The translations under genes and the position numbers were made by a program. From Robertkochia solimangrovi (lineage in GTDB: Bacteria > Bacteroidota > Bacteroidia > Flavobacteriales > Flavobacteriaceae), in the NCBI RefSeq assembly GCF_007279655.1, contig NZ_QKWN01000001.1:1-64000 (forward strand): a DNA stretch of 64,000 bases, in the 5' to 3' direction. The notes beneath the pieces were generated by a model that saw only the letters and a list, made by a program, of their open reading frames with translations, was not told the origin of the DNA and searched no databases. Positions 36,413-45,618 of the stretch are shown one piece after another; position 1 is the first letter of the stretch; each line of letters begins with the position of its first letter.

Positions 36413-38005
36413 TTAAATTTTGGATTTGGCAATTCTGTATTCAGTCACTGCATGATGCTCTTTCCCGAACATGTCTACCGCGCGTATCTCGATCTTATGA
36501 GTTCCGATACTCAGTTTAAAGGGAAGCTCACCACGCCATAAATGTTTACAATCAATGGCATCGGAAGCTCTTCTTCCAGGCAATAATATCTCACTGGTAT
36601 CCCGCTCTAAATTAGTTGCCACAAAGGAAGGGTCTGGAGCCACCACGTAATCCATATCCTGCCAATTACCTCCATCGACTCTATAACTAACTTTATCTCC
36701 TTCCCGACCCACAAAGAAATTTGCATAAAGACCCGATTTAGAACGCCTGCCCTGCTCGATCACTTTGGGCGCGAACACCTTGATCTGATAAGCTTCAGGT
36801 TCTCCGGCAACTTTATAATCAAATTCATATTGATTTCCACGGAACTTCATAAACACATAACCTTTTGGAGTTCCGTCGCGCATAGTGGAAACGGGAATTC
36901 CCTGATCATTTAAGAGTCCGGAATACCAGTCGCCGGAAGTAGTACCCACATTGAAATGATGATGTGGTTCCTTGCGAAGCCAACCTGATGAAGCATCCAT
37001 ATAATCCTGTCGCTGAATATGCGTATGAGCGGAAAGCGAAAGTGTATGGGGAAAATCTTTTAACAACCGAAACAATTTCTCCCGGTCTTTATCCCTGAAA
37101 CTATCTCCTTCCGGTTCGCTTAGCGGTATATGAAATGCTAGCACGATCAGATGATCCTTAGACACATATTTCAGATCCTCTTCAATAAATTGTAGCTGAT
37201 CCGGTCGGAATCCACCCCAATATCCCTTTTGATCTCTTGGATCGGGATAAAGGATATCATCCAGTACGATAAAATGAACCTTGCCATAATTATAAGCATA
37301 GTTGGCGGGTCCAAAATGAGACTCGTAGGTCTCATCAGATAAGTTATCAGTTTCCGCATCGAAGTTCATATCATGATTTCCCATCAGATTAAACCAGGGG
37401 ATTCCGGCTTTTTTCATTACCCCGATATACGGCTCGAAAAGTTCAAGATCATTTCCTACAAGATCTCCGAGACTGAGCCCGAAAATTACATCCTGAATCC
37501 CTTCAACTTCGGCTACCACGCCTGCTTCAAAATACGCCAATTCTTCCCGCGTATACGGCTGTGGATCTCCAAAAATAAGCGTGGTAAATTCATCCTTCTC
37601 CTCAGCCGGTTTAAGTCCGAAATCGACAGACTCAGGTAAAGATCCGGTAGGCTTCACACCCTCAAACTTAAGAGTTGGGGATCCCATTGGTTTATGGATA
37701 TAATAAAACTGAGGAAGATTGTTAGCGTTAACGGGCAAGCTGAATCCGGATGGCTTAATCACTGCAATGATCATGTCTTCAGAAACCGGAAGTTCATAAT
37801 GACCCTTACGATCGGTTTGCACCACATGTACGCCATCAGTTACAGACACCCTGGGTATACCCTTTTCTTCGGTATCGCGTACACCATTACCATTGTCGTC
37901 TGAATAAATAATCCCGCTTACTGCAGACTGTGAATAAATTATATTACAGGCTCCCAGAAAGATCAGGGAAACCATAACGCTCTTTAAACTGTTATATGAA
38001 ATCAT
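36413..38005 (-). CDS. secreted calcineurin-like phosphoesterase
   Basis: This 530-residue protein has a signal peptide (about 1-26), an N-terminal SdrD/carboxypeptidase-like beta domain (GIIYSDDNGNGVRDTEEKG, about 31-90) and a metallophosphoesterase domain (about 140-350). A C-terminal beta domain follows. Metal motifs are D147xQ149, GD 180-181, GNHD 209-212, H292 and AHTH 326-329. Compared with the 10-12 kb paralogue, the first motif has Gln for His and the last has Ala for Gly; DPQ-type motifs occur in this subfamily, so activity is still likely. It is first gene of an operon with the glycerophosphodiesterase. Confidence 0.88.
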   Translation of the reverse strand: MISYNSLKSVMVSLIFLGACNIIYSQSAVSGIIYSDDNGNGVRDTEEKGIPRVSVTDGVHVVQTDRKGHYELPVSEDMIIAVIKPSGFSLPVNANNLPQFYYIHKPMGSPTLKFEGVKPTGSLPESVDFGLKPAEEKDEFTTLIFGDPQPYTREELAYFEAGVVAEVEGIQDVIFGLSLGDLVGNDLELFEPYIGVMKKAGIPWFNLMGNHDMNFDAETDNLSDETYESHFGPANYAYNYGKVHFIVLDDILYPDPRDQKGYWGGFRPDQLQFIEEDLKYVSKDHLIVLAFHIPLSEPEGDSFRDKDREKLFRLLKDFPHTLSLSAHTHIQRQDYMDASSGWLRKEPHHHFNVGTTSGDWYSGLLNDQGIPVSTMRDGTPKGYVFMKFRGNQYEFDYKVAGEPEAYQIKVFAPKVIEQGRRSKSGLYANFFVGREGDKVSYRVDGGNWQDMDYVVAPDPSFVATNLERDTSEILLPGRRASDAIDCKHLWRGELPFKLSIGTHKIEIRAVDMFGKEHHAVTEYRIAKSKI

Positions 38006-38019
38006 ATTTTTAGATTAAT

Positions 38020-38031
38020 ATTTACGTAAAT
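38020..38031. promoter_or_regulatory. 12-bp palindrome before phosphoesterase operon
   Basis: ATTTACGTAAAT is a perfect palindrome 15 bp upstream of the phosphoesterase start codon. Further up in the same 291-bp gap, CGGATCT and AGATCCG (38099-38121) form 7-bp inverted arms. The first could be an operator; no recognisable promoter was found. Confidence 0.3.
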
Positions 38032-38296
38032 GATCGAATTGGTCATCAGTCCATTCTCATTAAAAAACCTGATAGGCTTCAGAGAAAAGAAGTTATAACG
38101 GATCTTTCGTCACCAGATCCGGAAGTTGAGAGTCGGGAAACCGGCAGTACCCGAATCACAAAAGAAATACAGTATCATGAATAAGTGTTGAGCTTAACTT
38201 TAAGGTTACGTTAAATCCATTGGAAACCAGGAAATATTCAACATTCCTATGATTCCATAATAAATCTTTGAAATCGGATTTTCTTAACTTTAGTTC

Positions 38297-38737
38297 ATGA
38301 AAGAGCTATTCACAGATATCTTCGAATATCACCATCATTTCAATCAGAAACTCATCGCAGTATTCATAGCGCATGTTTCAGACATTTCAGACCGAAGTAT
38401 TCCAACCCTGTCCCATATCATCAATGCCCATACAATCTGGAACTGCAGAGTACAAAAAATGGAGACACCTCCATTGAACCAATTGCATTCCCTGGAGGAA
38501 AGTGCGCAATTGGATCTTTCCAATTACAATTATACTATGCAGATCCTGGATCAGTATGAGCTTGAAGAAATTATCCATTATTCCAATTCACGAGGGAATT
38601 CCTATGAGAATACCATAAGAGACATTCTTTTTCATGTAAATAATCATACCACCCACCACCGGGGTCAGCTTATCTCAGACCTCCGACTTAACGGTATTGA
38701 GCCATTCATCAGTGACTATATCTTCTGGAAAAGATAA
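38297..38737 (+). CDS. DinB-family protein
   Basis: This 146-residue four-helix-bundle protein of the DinB/YfiT superfamily has the three metal-binding histidines recognisable: His in LSHIINAHTIWN, and the pair in the C-terminal FHVNNHTTHHRGQL segment (HVNNHTTHHRG is the family signature). The metal and reaction differ among members (thiol transfer in some), and the function here is unknown. It is a single gene, probably cytoplasmic. Confidence 0.88.
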   Translation: MKELFTDIFEYHHHFNQKLIAVFIAHVSDISDRSIPTLSHIINAHTIWNCRVQKMETPPLNQLHSLEESAQLDLSNYNYTMQILDQYELEEIIHYSNSRGNSYENTIRDILFHVNNHTTHHRGQLISDLRLNGIEPFISDYIFWKR

Positions 38738-38790
38738 TTGCTATCAATATTTTCATAAATTTAAAAAGACCAAAACCAACCACCTTTAAA

Positions 38791-40143
38791 ATGAAAATAT
38801 TCCTTACTTCCCTTACGGCTGTTATACTACTGGGATCCTGCCAGGTAAAGACCCGTACTCAAAAAGATTCAGAATTAATCGTTTATGCCGATTCGATCTT
38901 CTCTATTGCAGTCGATAGCAGTGAGATCGCAGGTGCTGCAATTCTGATCGCCAAAGGTGATTCAGTACTTCTTGATAATCGTTATGGTTTCAGCAGTCTG
39001 GAATTACAGGTTCCTATTCCGGAAGAGGCCCAGTTTGAGATCGGTTCTGTAACCAAACAATTTACCGCAGCCGCTATCTTAAAATTAGCAGAAGATGGAA
39101 AATTGAATCTGGATGATGATTTTACCCAATACCTGGATTTCGATACCCGTGGAAGAAAAGTCACCATACGCCAGTTACTGGACCATACTTCAGGTATTCC
39201 CGGCTATACCGAAATGCCATTTTTCGGAGATCTCATGATCCAACATAAACCTAAGGACACGCTGGTAAGGCTTGTCGAAAAAGGAGATTTCCTCTTTGAA
39301 CCGGGAGAAGCCATGATCTATAATAATTCAGCGTATTTCTTTTTAGGTATTATTATCGAAAAGGCCAGTGGAGAATCATATGAAACCTATCTGGAAAAAA
39401 ATATCTTCATACCATTGAAAATGGAACATACCTATTACTGCAGCAATACAGAAATAAAGAACGGAAAAGTATACGGTTACAGTTTTACGGGAGAAGGACT
39501 GAGTCAAAAAGGGTATCTCGATCATACCTGGCCCTATGCCGCCGGATCACTGTGCAGTTCTACTCAAGATCTTTATACCTGGTTAAAAGCCTTACACCAT
39601 GGGAATGTACTCGATGTCGCTACTTATAAGACCATGATCACCCCTGACACTCTAAATGACGGCACACCGCTTAGCTATGCCAAAGGGTTACTTCATTTCA
39701 AGAATCAAGGGCATGATATGATCGCTCATGGCGGAGGGATCAACGGCTTTCTATCAGAAGCCCGATACTTCCCTGACGATGATCTGTACGTTATCTGCCT
39801 CGTCAATACCACAGGCCCTAAAGGAGCCGGATATTTTGCAGACGCACTGAGTTGGGAATTATTGGATAAGGTTCCGGTCGATCAAAAGGCACTGGATACT
39901 GACCTCTCCAAATTAGTCGGTTATTATTCCGGTGCGGTTAGAGGCAGAAGGATCGGTCTGAATGTAGAAGCAATGAACGATACACTTTTGATCAAACATG
40001 AAGGAAGAGAGAAGGTCGACACCTTATCCGTCTTTATAGGAAATAATACCTGGGTGGAAGGTAATGACGTCATTTCATTTTCTGAAGATAAAATGAAGAT
40101 CAATGAGAACTATGGCTTCTATATTTTGAAAAAATCTGAGTAG
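38791..40143 (+). CDS. serine hydrolase, class C beta-lactamase fold, lipoprotein
   Basis: This 450-residue lipoprotein (lipobox LGSC, Cys17) has a penicillin-binding/class C beta-lactamase domain (about residues 30-360). The catalytic Ser86-x-x-Lys89 is in EIGSVTKQF, Tyr177-x-Asn179 in MIYNNSAY, and a third motif AHGGGINGF replaces KTG. A C-terminal beta domain (about 365-450) follows. The HGG-type third motif is usual for esterases, D-aminopeptidases and peptidases of this family rather than true resistance enzymes. It is probably periplasmic and membrane-anchored, and follows the DinB gene by 53 bp. Confidence 0.9.
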   Translation: MKIFLTSLTAVILLGSCQVKTRTQKDSELIVYADSIFSIAVDSSEIAGAAILIAKGDSVLLDNRYGFSSLELQVPIPEEAQFEIGSVTKQFTAAAILKLAEDGKLNLDDDFTQYLDFDTRGRKVTIRQLLDHTSGIPGYTEMPFFGDLMIQHKPKDTLVRLVEKGDFLFEPGEAMIYNNSAYFFLGIIIEKASGESYETYLEKNIFIPLKMEHTYYCSNTEIKNGKVYGYSFTGEGLSQKGYLDHTWPYAAGSLCSSTQDLYTWLKALHHGNVLDVATYKTMITPDTLNDGTPLSYAKGLLHFKNQGHDMIAHGGGINGFLSEARYFPDDDLYVICLVNTTGPKGAGYFADALSWELLDKVPVDQKALDTDLSKLVGYYSGAVRGRRIGLNVEAMNDTLLIKHEGREKVDTLSVFIGNNTWVEGNDVISFSEDKMKINENYGFYILKKSE

Positions 40144-40310
40144 ACCCTCTTAAAAACTCAATAAATTCCTCATTTTCAATACGTTTTCGTTTTCCACGAT
40201 CAGACAAACCTATTGATCTGATTTACTGCATTTTACAATTTTACAATTTGTTCACCTATCCATTTTTAGTGTATTTCATAATGATTTTTTTAAAAAAAAT
40301 TAAGAATAAT

Positions 40311-40340
40311 TTAAGGGTAATTAAAGTTTCATTCGTGATA
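40311..40340 (+). promoter_or_regulatory. predicted ECF-sigma promoter, STN-less SusCD module
   Basis: TTAAGGGT, two bases, TTAAA, then TTCGT lie in a 30-bp block that matches the block before the fecR gene (47309-47338) at 23 of 30 positions with no gap. The GGGT and CGT elements, 15 bp apart, have the form of ECF -35 and -10 boxes. The start would be near 40342, giving a leader of about 530 nt for susC at 40874. Confidence 0.6.
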
Positions 40341-40407
40341 TACAATATATAATTCAGGTTCTTTTCAATAATCATGAATTTTTGACATTGACTGAATTTT
40401 ATGAATT

Positions 40408-40441
40408 AAAAAACCGAAAAATGCTGCTACATTTTTCGGTT
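40408..40441 (-). terminator. rho-independent terminator facing away from susC
   Basis: A perfect 12-bp stem (AACCGAAAAATG 40412-40423 and CATTTTTCGGTT 40430-40441, 6-nt loop) is followed on the minus strand by six T (40413-40408). On the plus strand only two T follow, so it acts on minus-strand transcripts. Confidence 0.85.
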
Positions 40442-40758
40442 GGTAATTAAGATGATTAATAATTTAACCATTTAAAGTTATGACCAAATTTACAACTTTA
40501 ATTCTACGCGGTAAAACAGGCTGTTTTTCTTTAAAAAGGATAGAAATACCTCCTTCATTCATTTGATTCAAATAATAGATCGCGATAAGCAGTAACGGGG
40601 CTAACTGCAATTCAGGCTTATCGATTTTCACGCTGATCCGGATTGGTTTCACACCTTTTAAGATCAGACGAAGGGACTGTTATGTCTGAACTTTTCTCAA
40701 ATGAACAGTAAAGAACAGCGTCCATCGATTTGCTGTCAACCCACCAGTCCCACTTCAA
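40410..40758 (-). ncRNA. candidate antisense RNA / small mRNA in susC leader
   Basis: A minus-strand transcription unit of about 350 nt is bounded by a promoter-like sequence (40795-40765) and a strong terminator (40441-40408). It lies entirely within the predicted leader of the plus-strand susC operon, so the RNA would be fully complementary to that leader. It contains a 62-codon frame with a GTG start (40652-40464; MKPIRISVKIDKPELQLAP at the N-terminus) preceded by AAAGG at very short distance; no family is recognised. It could therefore be an antisense regulator, a small protein gene, or both. Confidence 0.5.
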
Positions 40759-40764
40759 ACAAAT

Positions 40765-40795
40765 CAAATTATACTAACTAAAAACAATTTGCAAA
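40765..40795 (-). promoter_or_regulatory. promoter of the minus-strand small transcript
   Basis: Read on the minus strand, TTTG (40795-40792) is followed by 18 bp and TATAATTTG (40773-40765). This is the Bacteroidota consensus with one extra base between TA and TTTG. Predicted start is near 40758. Confidence 0.45.
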
Positions 40796-40873
40796 TGAAA
40801 AACGAGCACACCACTAACGACCTGAAACCCGAAAACCGAAACAAAATTGATCATTAAAACCTTATCTACAATT

Positions 40874-43800
40874 ATGAGAAGAATTCAAGCTTACTCTGAA
40901 TTACTGGGTAAGAAGGGGCTGGCGTTGGCCGGATTCTCTTTCGCAATGATGATTGGCCAATCTTCCACGGCTTATGCTACGGATAACCATACATCTATCC
41001 AAAACAAGATCCATACTATAAGTCTGATTAAAAATAATTACGACACGAAAGATCAGACGATCACAATTAAAGGAACTGTCATCGATGAAAAAGGTGTTCC
41101 CCTCTCCGGTGTTGTAGTGATGGTACCCAACACGACCATTGCCTCTCAGACTGATTTCGATGGGAATTACACCATTACAGTTCCCGAAAATACCAAAACA
41201 CTGTTGTTCTCTTATCTCGGATTCGAAGATCAGACCATTACTATCGGTAAGAACCTTACCCTCAATATCGTTATGAAAGAGAATATCGAGGAACTCGGAG
41301 AAGTAGTGGTTACGGGATATCAGACCATTTCCAAGGAACGATCCACCGGATCCTTTGCCCAGGTAGAGGCTGAACAAATTCAAACCCGACCTGCCGCCAC
41401 CAATATCCTGGAAAGGATCGAAGGTTCAGCCGCAGGTATCAATTACACCAACGGCTCGGTTACCGTACGAGGAGGCAGTTCCATGTTACTGGGGCAGAGT
41501 CCGCTCATCGTAGTTGACGGATTCCCAATTACCGGAGGAATTGAAACCGTAAACCCCGAAGATGTGGCTACGGTTACGGTACTGAAAGATGCTTCTGCCG
41601 CTTCAATCTGGGGAGTTGCCGCCAGTAACGGGGTGATCGTGATCACTACTAAAAAAGGTAAAGCCGGACAAAAGTTAACCGTGGAGGTATCGGCCTTTAC
41701 TTCTATGACCGAACAGATCGATTATAATGAGAACGACTGGATGAGTACTTCCGATCAATTGGACATGCTCCTGGAATATGATGCAAAAGGTTGGTTCCAG
41801 TACGATCAGAAAATATCCAGAAAACAGGCTTTCACCGGCTTTGAACTTGCAAAATTGCATTTACTGGGGCTGGCTCCCGACGGAGATGTATGGTCACAGT
41901 CACAGTTTGACAACTACATAAATTCCCTGAGAAATAAAGAGGTGATCGATGACTGGAAGAAGTACCTCACCCGTACACCGGTACTTCAAACTTATAACCT
42001 CTCTCTGTCCAGTGCCGGAGAGCGTAACTCTACCTATGCATCCCTGGTGTTCAATGATCAGAAGGATGCTGCTATCGGAGATGCAGAACAACGTTTGATC
42101 TTCAATATGAATGACACTTATAAATTCAGTGATAAGGTACGCTTTTCTGCCGCGGTAACTGCTACTTACCAACAAGAACTCAATAACGGGATGTCGGTGA
42201 GCAGTGTGAATACCTATGAAGGGTATGAGGCACTGGTGGATGATTATGGTCAGCCAACACAGTTCTATCGGGCCTATGATCCGTGGACCAGTAAGGAACG
42301 GGAAGCAGCCAACGGTATTCATTTAGGATTCAACCCTATCGAACAACAACGTGCCAATGACAACTCCTATGAAGCTCTTGATATCCGTGCACGCTTCGGT
42401 CTCGAAGCTGAGATCTTAAAGGATCTAACTTTCGCAACCAATTTTCAGTATGAAAACAGCTTTGAGAAATATGATAACTTCTACAGCATGGATGAGTACA
42501 ACCAGCGATATAAGGTCTCGCGAGCCTATGTTGACGGGGTATACCAGTACCCGGTAGGTACCAACTACCGATTCACCGAAGTGAATGAATATTCCTGGAA
42601 TTTCCGAAATACCCTGAACTGGGATAAAACCTTCGGAAAACACAAGATCACCCTCTTCGGTGGTGCTGAGGTTAGAAAAATATTCTCAGAGACCACCTCC
42701 GACAGTAAATACGGGTATAACAAACAAACGACTCAATCAGTTCCGATCAACCAGCAGGATTTTCAGGCAGGTAGAATATTCGACTGGTACGGAAACCGAA
42801 TGTACGATACCTTCTGGAACACCTACAATTCAGACCGCAGACAATTCTCGGTCTTTGCCAACGGCGCCTATGAGTTCGATTCCAGATATGCAATCAATGG
42901 ATCCTTCCGTATCGACCAGGCCAACCTGTTTGGGTCTGACCCGGATTTCCGTTATAAACCACTCTGGTCTGCTGGTTTTGCCTGGAACATCACCAATGAA
43001 TCTTTTGTGAATATCGACTGGGTAGACATGCTGAGAATGCGGGCAACCATCGGGGTGAATGGAAATGCATCTTCCACCGAATCACCATATGCTCAGGCCG
43101 CCAATTATGTAACCTCCTGGGGAGCTAACCTGTACGACATGCTGCGTTTTACCAAGCCGGAGAATCAGCAGTTGAAATGGGAAGAGACAAGAACCTTCAA
43201 CCTGGGGCTTGATTTCAGTCTCTTTGCCAATGCCATCGGTGGTACGATCGAGTATTATAACAAGAATAGTACTGACCTTTTAGGAAACGTAACCCTCGAC
43301 CCAACGGTAGGATTTACTTCTGCCAGACTAAACTACGCGTCGATGATCAACCGTGGAGTGGAAGTAACCCTTAATGCAAACATCTTGCAGGGTGATGGAT
43401 TTAACTGGAGAACCTCCGCCAATATTTCCTATAACCACAATGAGGTGACCGATATTCTGGATCAAAAATTCACACCCTATCGGATTGCAACGGGAGGAGA
43501 TCTCGCGATTGGTTCTCCTCTGAACAATCTCTATTCGTATAACTATGCCGGACTCGACAATGCCGGTGTGATCCAGTTGGTGGATCCGAACGGAGGTACT
43601 AAATCCTGGGATGCCGGTGTGGAGGATAAATCAGAACTGCTTTATCACGGAACCACTGTGGCACCCTGGTATGGTGGACTCACCAATACCTTTAACTATA
43701 AAGGGATTGACCTGACCCTGAATCTGACCTATAAGTTTGGACATGTATTCCGTAGGTCTCATGATAATTCCTATACCAATGCCTATAACAGACCGGATAA

Positions 43801-44179
43801 TATCTGGGTGAACCGTTGGCAGGAGCCCGGTGACGAACTTACCACCCGAGTGCCGAAGATTCCGTATAATGGTACGAACCCTTATAATGGTGTTGGAGAG
43901 ACCTTCTATGACGGACTGGATGCAGATCTCTATTATTCCTATTCTCAGGATCTGATCTACAAAGCAGATTTCATCAGGGTACGAGACATCATCCTGGGAT
44001 ATACACTGCCTAAATCCTTTACTGATCAGACTTTCTTCACGAATCTGAAGTTCTCGTTCAACGTGACCAACCCATTCCTCTGGGTAGCCAATGATCCGGG
44101 ATATGATCCGGAATACGCGTATACCCAGGCATATAACAACCTGAAGACCTACACCTTCGGATTAAGAGCAACCTTCTAA
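40874..44179 (+). CDS. SusC/RagA TonB-linked transporter without STN domain
   Basis: This SusC-family outer-membrane transporter has about 1101 residues from ATG 40874; a TTG at 40847 would add nine residues before an already normal signal peptide. After the signal (ending AYATD) it goes straight to the carboxypeptidase-regulatory-like domain (GTVIDEKGVPLSGVVVMVP), with no STN domain. The TonB box EVVVTGYQ, plug (VRGGSSMLLGQSPLIVVDG, VLKDASAASIWGVAASNGV) and barrel follow, ending in TFGLRATF. It is clearly paralogous to the STN-containing SusC at 48.6-52.1 kb (shared HR/NRWQ-PGDELTT, IPYNG segments). It pairs with the SusD encoded 12 bp downstream. Confidence 0.94.
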   Translation: MRRIQAYSELLGKKGLALAGFSFAMMIGQSSTAYATDNHTSIQNKIHTISLIKNNYDTKDQTITIKGTVIDEKGVPLSGVVVMVPNTTIASQTDFDGNYTITVPENTKTLLFSYLGFEDQTITIGKNLTLNIVMKENIEELGEVVVTGYQTISKERSTGSFAQVEAEQIQTRPAATNILERIEGSAAGINYTNGSVTVRGGSSMLLGQSPLIVVDGFPITGGIETVNPEDVATVTVLKDASAASIWGVAASNGVIVITTKKGKAGQKLTVEVSAFTSMTEQIDYNENDWMSTSDQLDMLLEYDAKGWFQYDQKISRKQAFTGFELAKLHLLGLAPDGDVWSQSQFDNYINSLRNKEVIDDWKKYLTRTPVLQTYNLSLSSAGERNSTYASLVFNDQKDAAIGDAEQRLIFNMNDTYKFSDKVRFSAAVTATYQQELNNGMSVSSVNTYEGYEALVDDYGQPTQFYRAYDPWTSKEREAANGIHLGFNPIEQQRANDNSYEALDIRARFGLEAEILKDLTFATNFQYENSFEKYDNFYSMDEYNQRYKVSRAYVDGVYQYPVGTNYRFTEVNEYSWNFRNTLNWDKTFGKHKITLFGGAEVRKIFSETTSDSKYGYNKQTTQSVPINQQDFQAGRIFDWYGNRMYDTFWNTYNSDRRQFSVFANGAYEFDSRYAINGSFRIDQANLFGSDPDFRYKPLWSAGFAWNITNESFVNIDWVDMLRMRATIGVNGNASSTESPYAQAANYVTSWGANLYDMLRFTKPENQQLKWEETRTFNLGLDFSLFANAIGGTIEYYNKNSTDLLGNVTLDPTVGFTSARLNYASMINRGVEVTLNANILQGDGFNWRTSANISYNHNEVTDILDQKFTPYRIATGGDLAIGSPLNNLYSYNYAGLDNAGVIQLVDPNGGTKSWDAGVEDKSELLYHGTTVAPWYGGLTNTFNYKGIDLTLNLTYKFGHVFRRSHDNSYTNAYNRPDNIWVNRWQEPGDELTTRVPKIPYNGTNPYNGVGETFYDGLDADLYYSYSQDLIYKADFIRVRDIILGYTLPKSFTDQTFFTNLKFSFNVTNPFLWVANDPGYDPEYAYTQAYNNLKTYTFGLRATF

Positions 44180-44191
44180 AAAATACGCAAG

Positions 44192-45592
44192 ATGAAAAAA
44201 CTATTGATACTTCTGATAACCACGATCCTGATCACTTCGTGCAGCACGGATGAATTTCTCGATGTGATACCTACAGGAAGTAAAATACCCAATACCGTAG
44301 AGGATTTTGATAAACTTCTGAACGACTATAATTCCTCCTATCCTACCTGGAACAATGTTTCCTATATGGATCCGGATACCTGGATGCCGGGAGAGAATTA
44401 TAATTATTTGTGGAGACTCTTCTGGAGAGAACAATACAAATGGTCTGAGCAACAGTACAATGTCGATGACAATGATTACGACTGGATCTACAAATACCAG
44501 CGGATTTATGTGTATAACCTGATCATCTCCTATGTGGATGAAGCTCCGCTGGGAGGAACGATGACCGAAGCAGACCGTATGCGAATCAAAGGAGAAGCCC
44601 ATGCACAAAGAGCCTTCGATTATTTCTTTTTGGTGAATGAATACGGTCCTCATTATACCGCTGCCAATCTGGAGGTACCTACTGTACCCCTGGTATTGGA
44701 GACCGATCTTTCTGCCCAGCCGCCTAAAGCGACCGTGGGTGAGATCTACGAATTGATCGAAAATGATATTGCTATCGCCGAAGAATTACTTAAGAATGGC
44801 CAGGTGATTGACGAGGATGCTAACTTCAGACCTGGATCGGCTTCGGTGTATGCCTTCCGCTCCTGGATTGCACTGTACAAAGGGGATTTCGAAACGGCAA
44901 AGACTTATTCCGATAAAGCACTGGATCTGTTCGATTACCTCTATGACTATACTGAGTTGGAGAACAAGACCGCGGGAGACCCCTGGAGTGGCTTGAGCAT
45001 TACTGATTTTGATTATTCCACCGATAATCATTCTGTTATCTGGAACCGATACCACCGCTGGACCTACTATGATCCGGCGCAGCAATTCCTTCCTGAATTA
45101 GCGGAACTGTTCGATCAGGAGAACGATCAACGATTCATCCTGTTCGCTTCACCTACGAACTATTTCGGAACCTTCGACGCTTCCCCCAACTGGTACTATG
45201 CACGTTATTATGCCGAATCAGTAGCAGGAATTGACACCAAAGACCTGTTGATGGTAAGTGCGGAAGCCCACATCAGAACCGGAGATGCACAAGGAGCTCT
45301 GGATCGCATCAACTACTTACTTGAACACAGAATATTGAACTTCACACCTTATGAAGTCGGTGATTTTTCCGGAAACGAGGCGATCCTGCAATTCGTAAAA
45401 GACGAACGTCGCAAAGAACTCATGGCCACCGGGAAGAACTGGTTCGATCTGAAGCGTTATCATGCCTATGGAGAAACCGTTCCAACCTATACCAGAGAAG
45501 TAGAAGGACAAACCTATACGCTGGAGCCGGGAAGTGATAAATACATAGTTCCGATCTCCCCGAAGATCCTTAACCTTAATCCTAACCTGTAG
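44192..45592 (+). CDS. SusD/RagB nutrient-binding lipoprotein
   Basis: This 466-residue surface lipoprotein (lipobox TSC, Cys17) is of the SusD/RagB family. The N-terminal STDEFLDVIPTGSKIPNT segment is a family hallmark. TPR-like helices include ADRMRIKGEAHAQRAFDYFF, and the C-terminal SusD domain contains VKDERRKELMATGKNWFDLKR and ends NLNPNL. It forms the lid of the preceding transporter. The paralogue at 52.1-53.5 kb ends in the same way, supporting duplication of the whole SusCD unit. Confidence 0.94.
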   Translation: MKKLLILLITTILITSCSTDEFLDVIPTGSKIPNTVEDFDKLLNDYNSSYPTWNNVSYMDPDTWMPGENYNYLWRLFWREQYKWSEQQYNVDDNDYDWIYKYQRIYVYNLIISYVDEAPLGGTMTEADRMRIKGEAHAQRAFDYFFLVNEYGPHYTAANLEVPTVPLVLETDLSAQPPKATVGEIYELIENDIAIAEELLKNGQVIDEDANFRPGSASVYAFRSWIALYKGDFETAKTYSDKALDLFDYLYDYTELENKTAGDPWSGLSITDFDYSTDNHSVIWNRYHRWTYYDPAQQFLPELAELFDQENDQRFILFASPTNYFGTFDASPNWYYARYYAESVAGIDTKDLLMVSAEAHIRTGDAQGALDRINYLLEHRILNFTPYEVGDFSGNEAILQFVKDERRKELMATGKNWFDLKRYHAYGETVPTYTREVEGQTYTLEPGSDKYIVPISPKILNLNPNL

Positions 45593-45618
45593 TTTCCATA
45601 TTTTAAAAACCGAATAAA

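Noticed and set aside
40847-40873. TTG start for the STN-less SusC
   Set aside because: ATG 40874 gives a normal signal peptide; the nine extra residues add nothing recognisable.
41900-42643. Long minus-strand frames inside susC
   Set aside because: They are shadows of the SusC gene, with repetitive Ile/His-rich translations typical of antisense frames.
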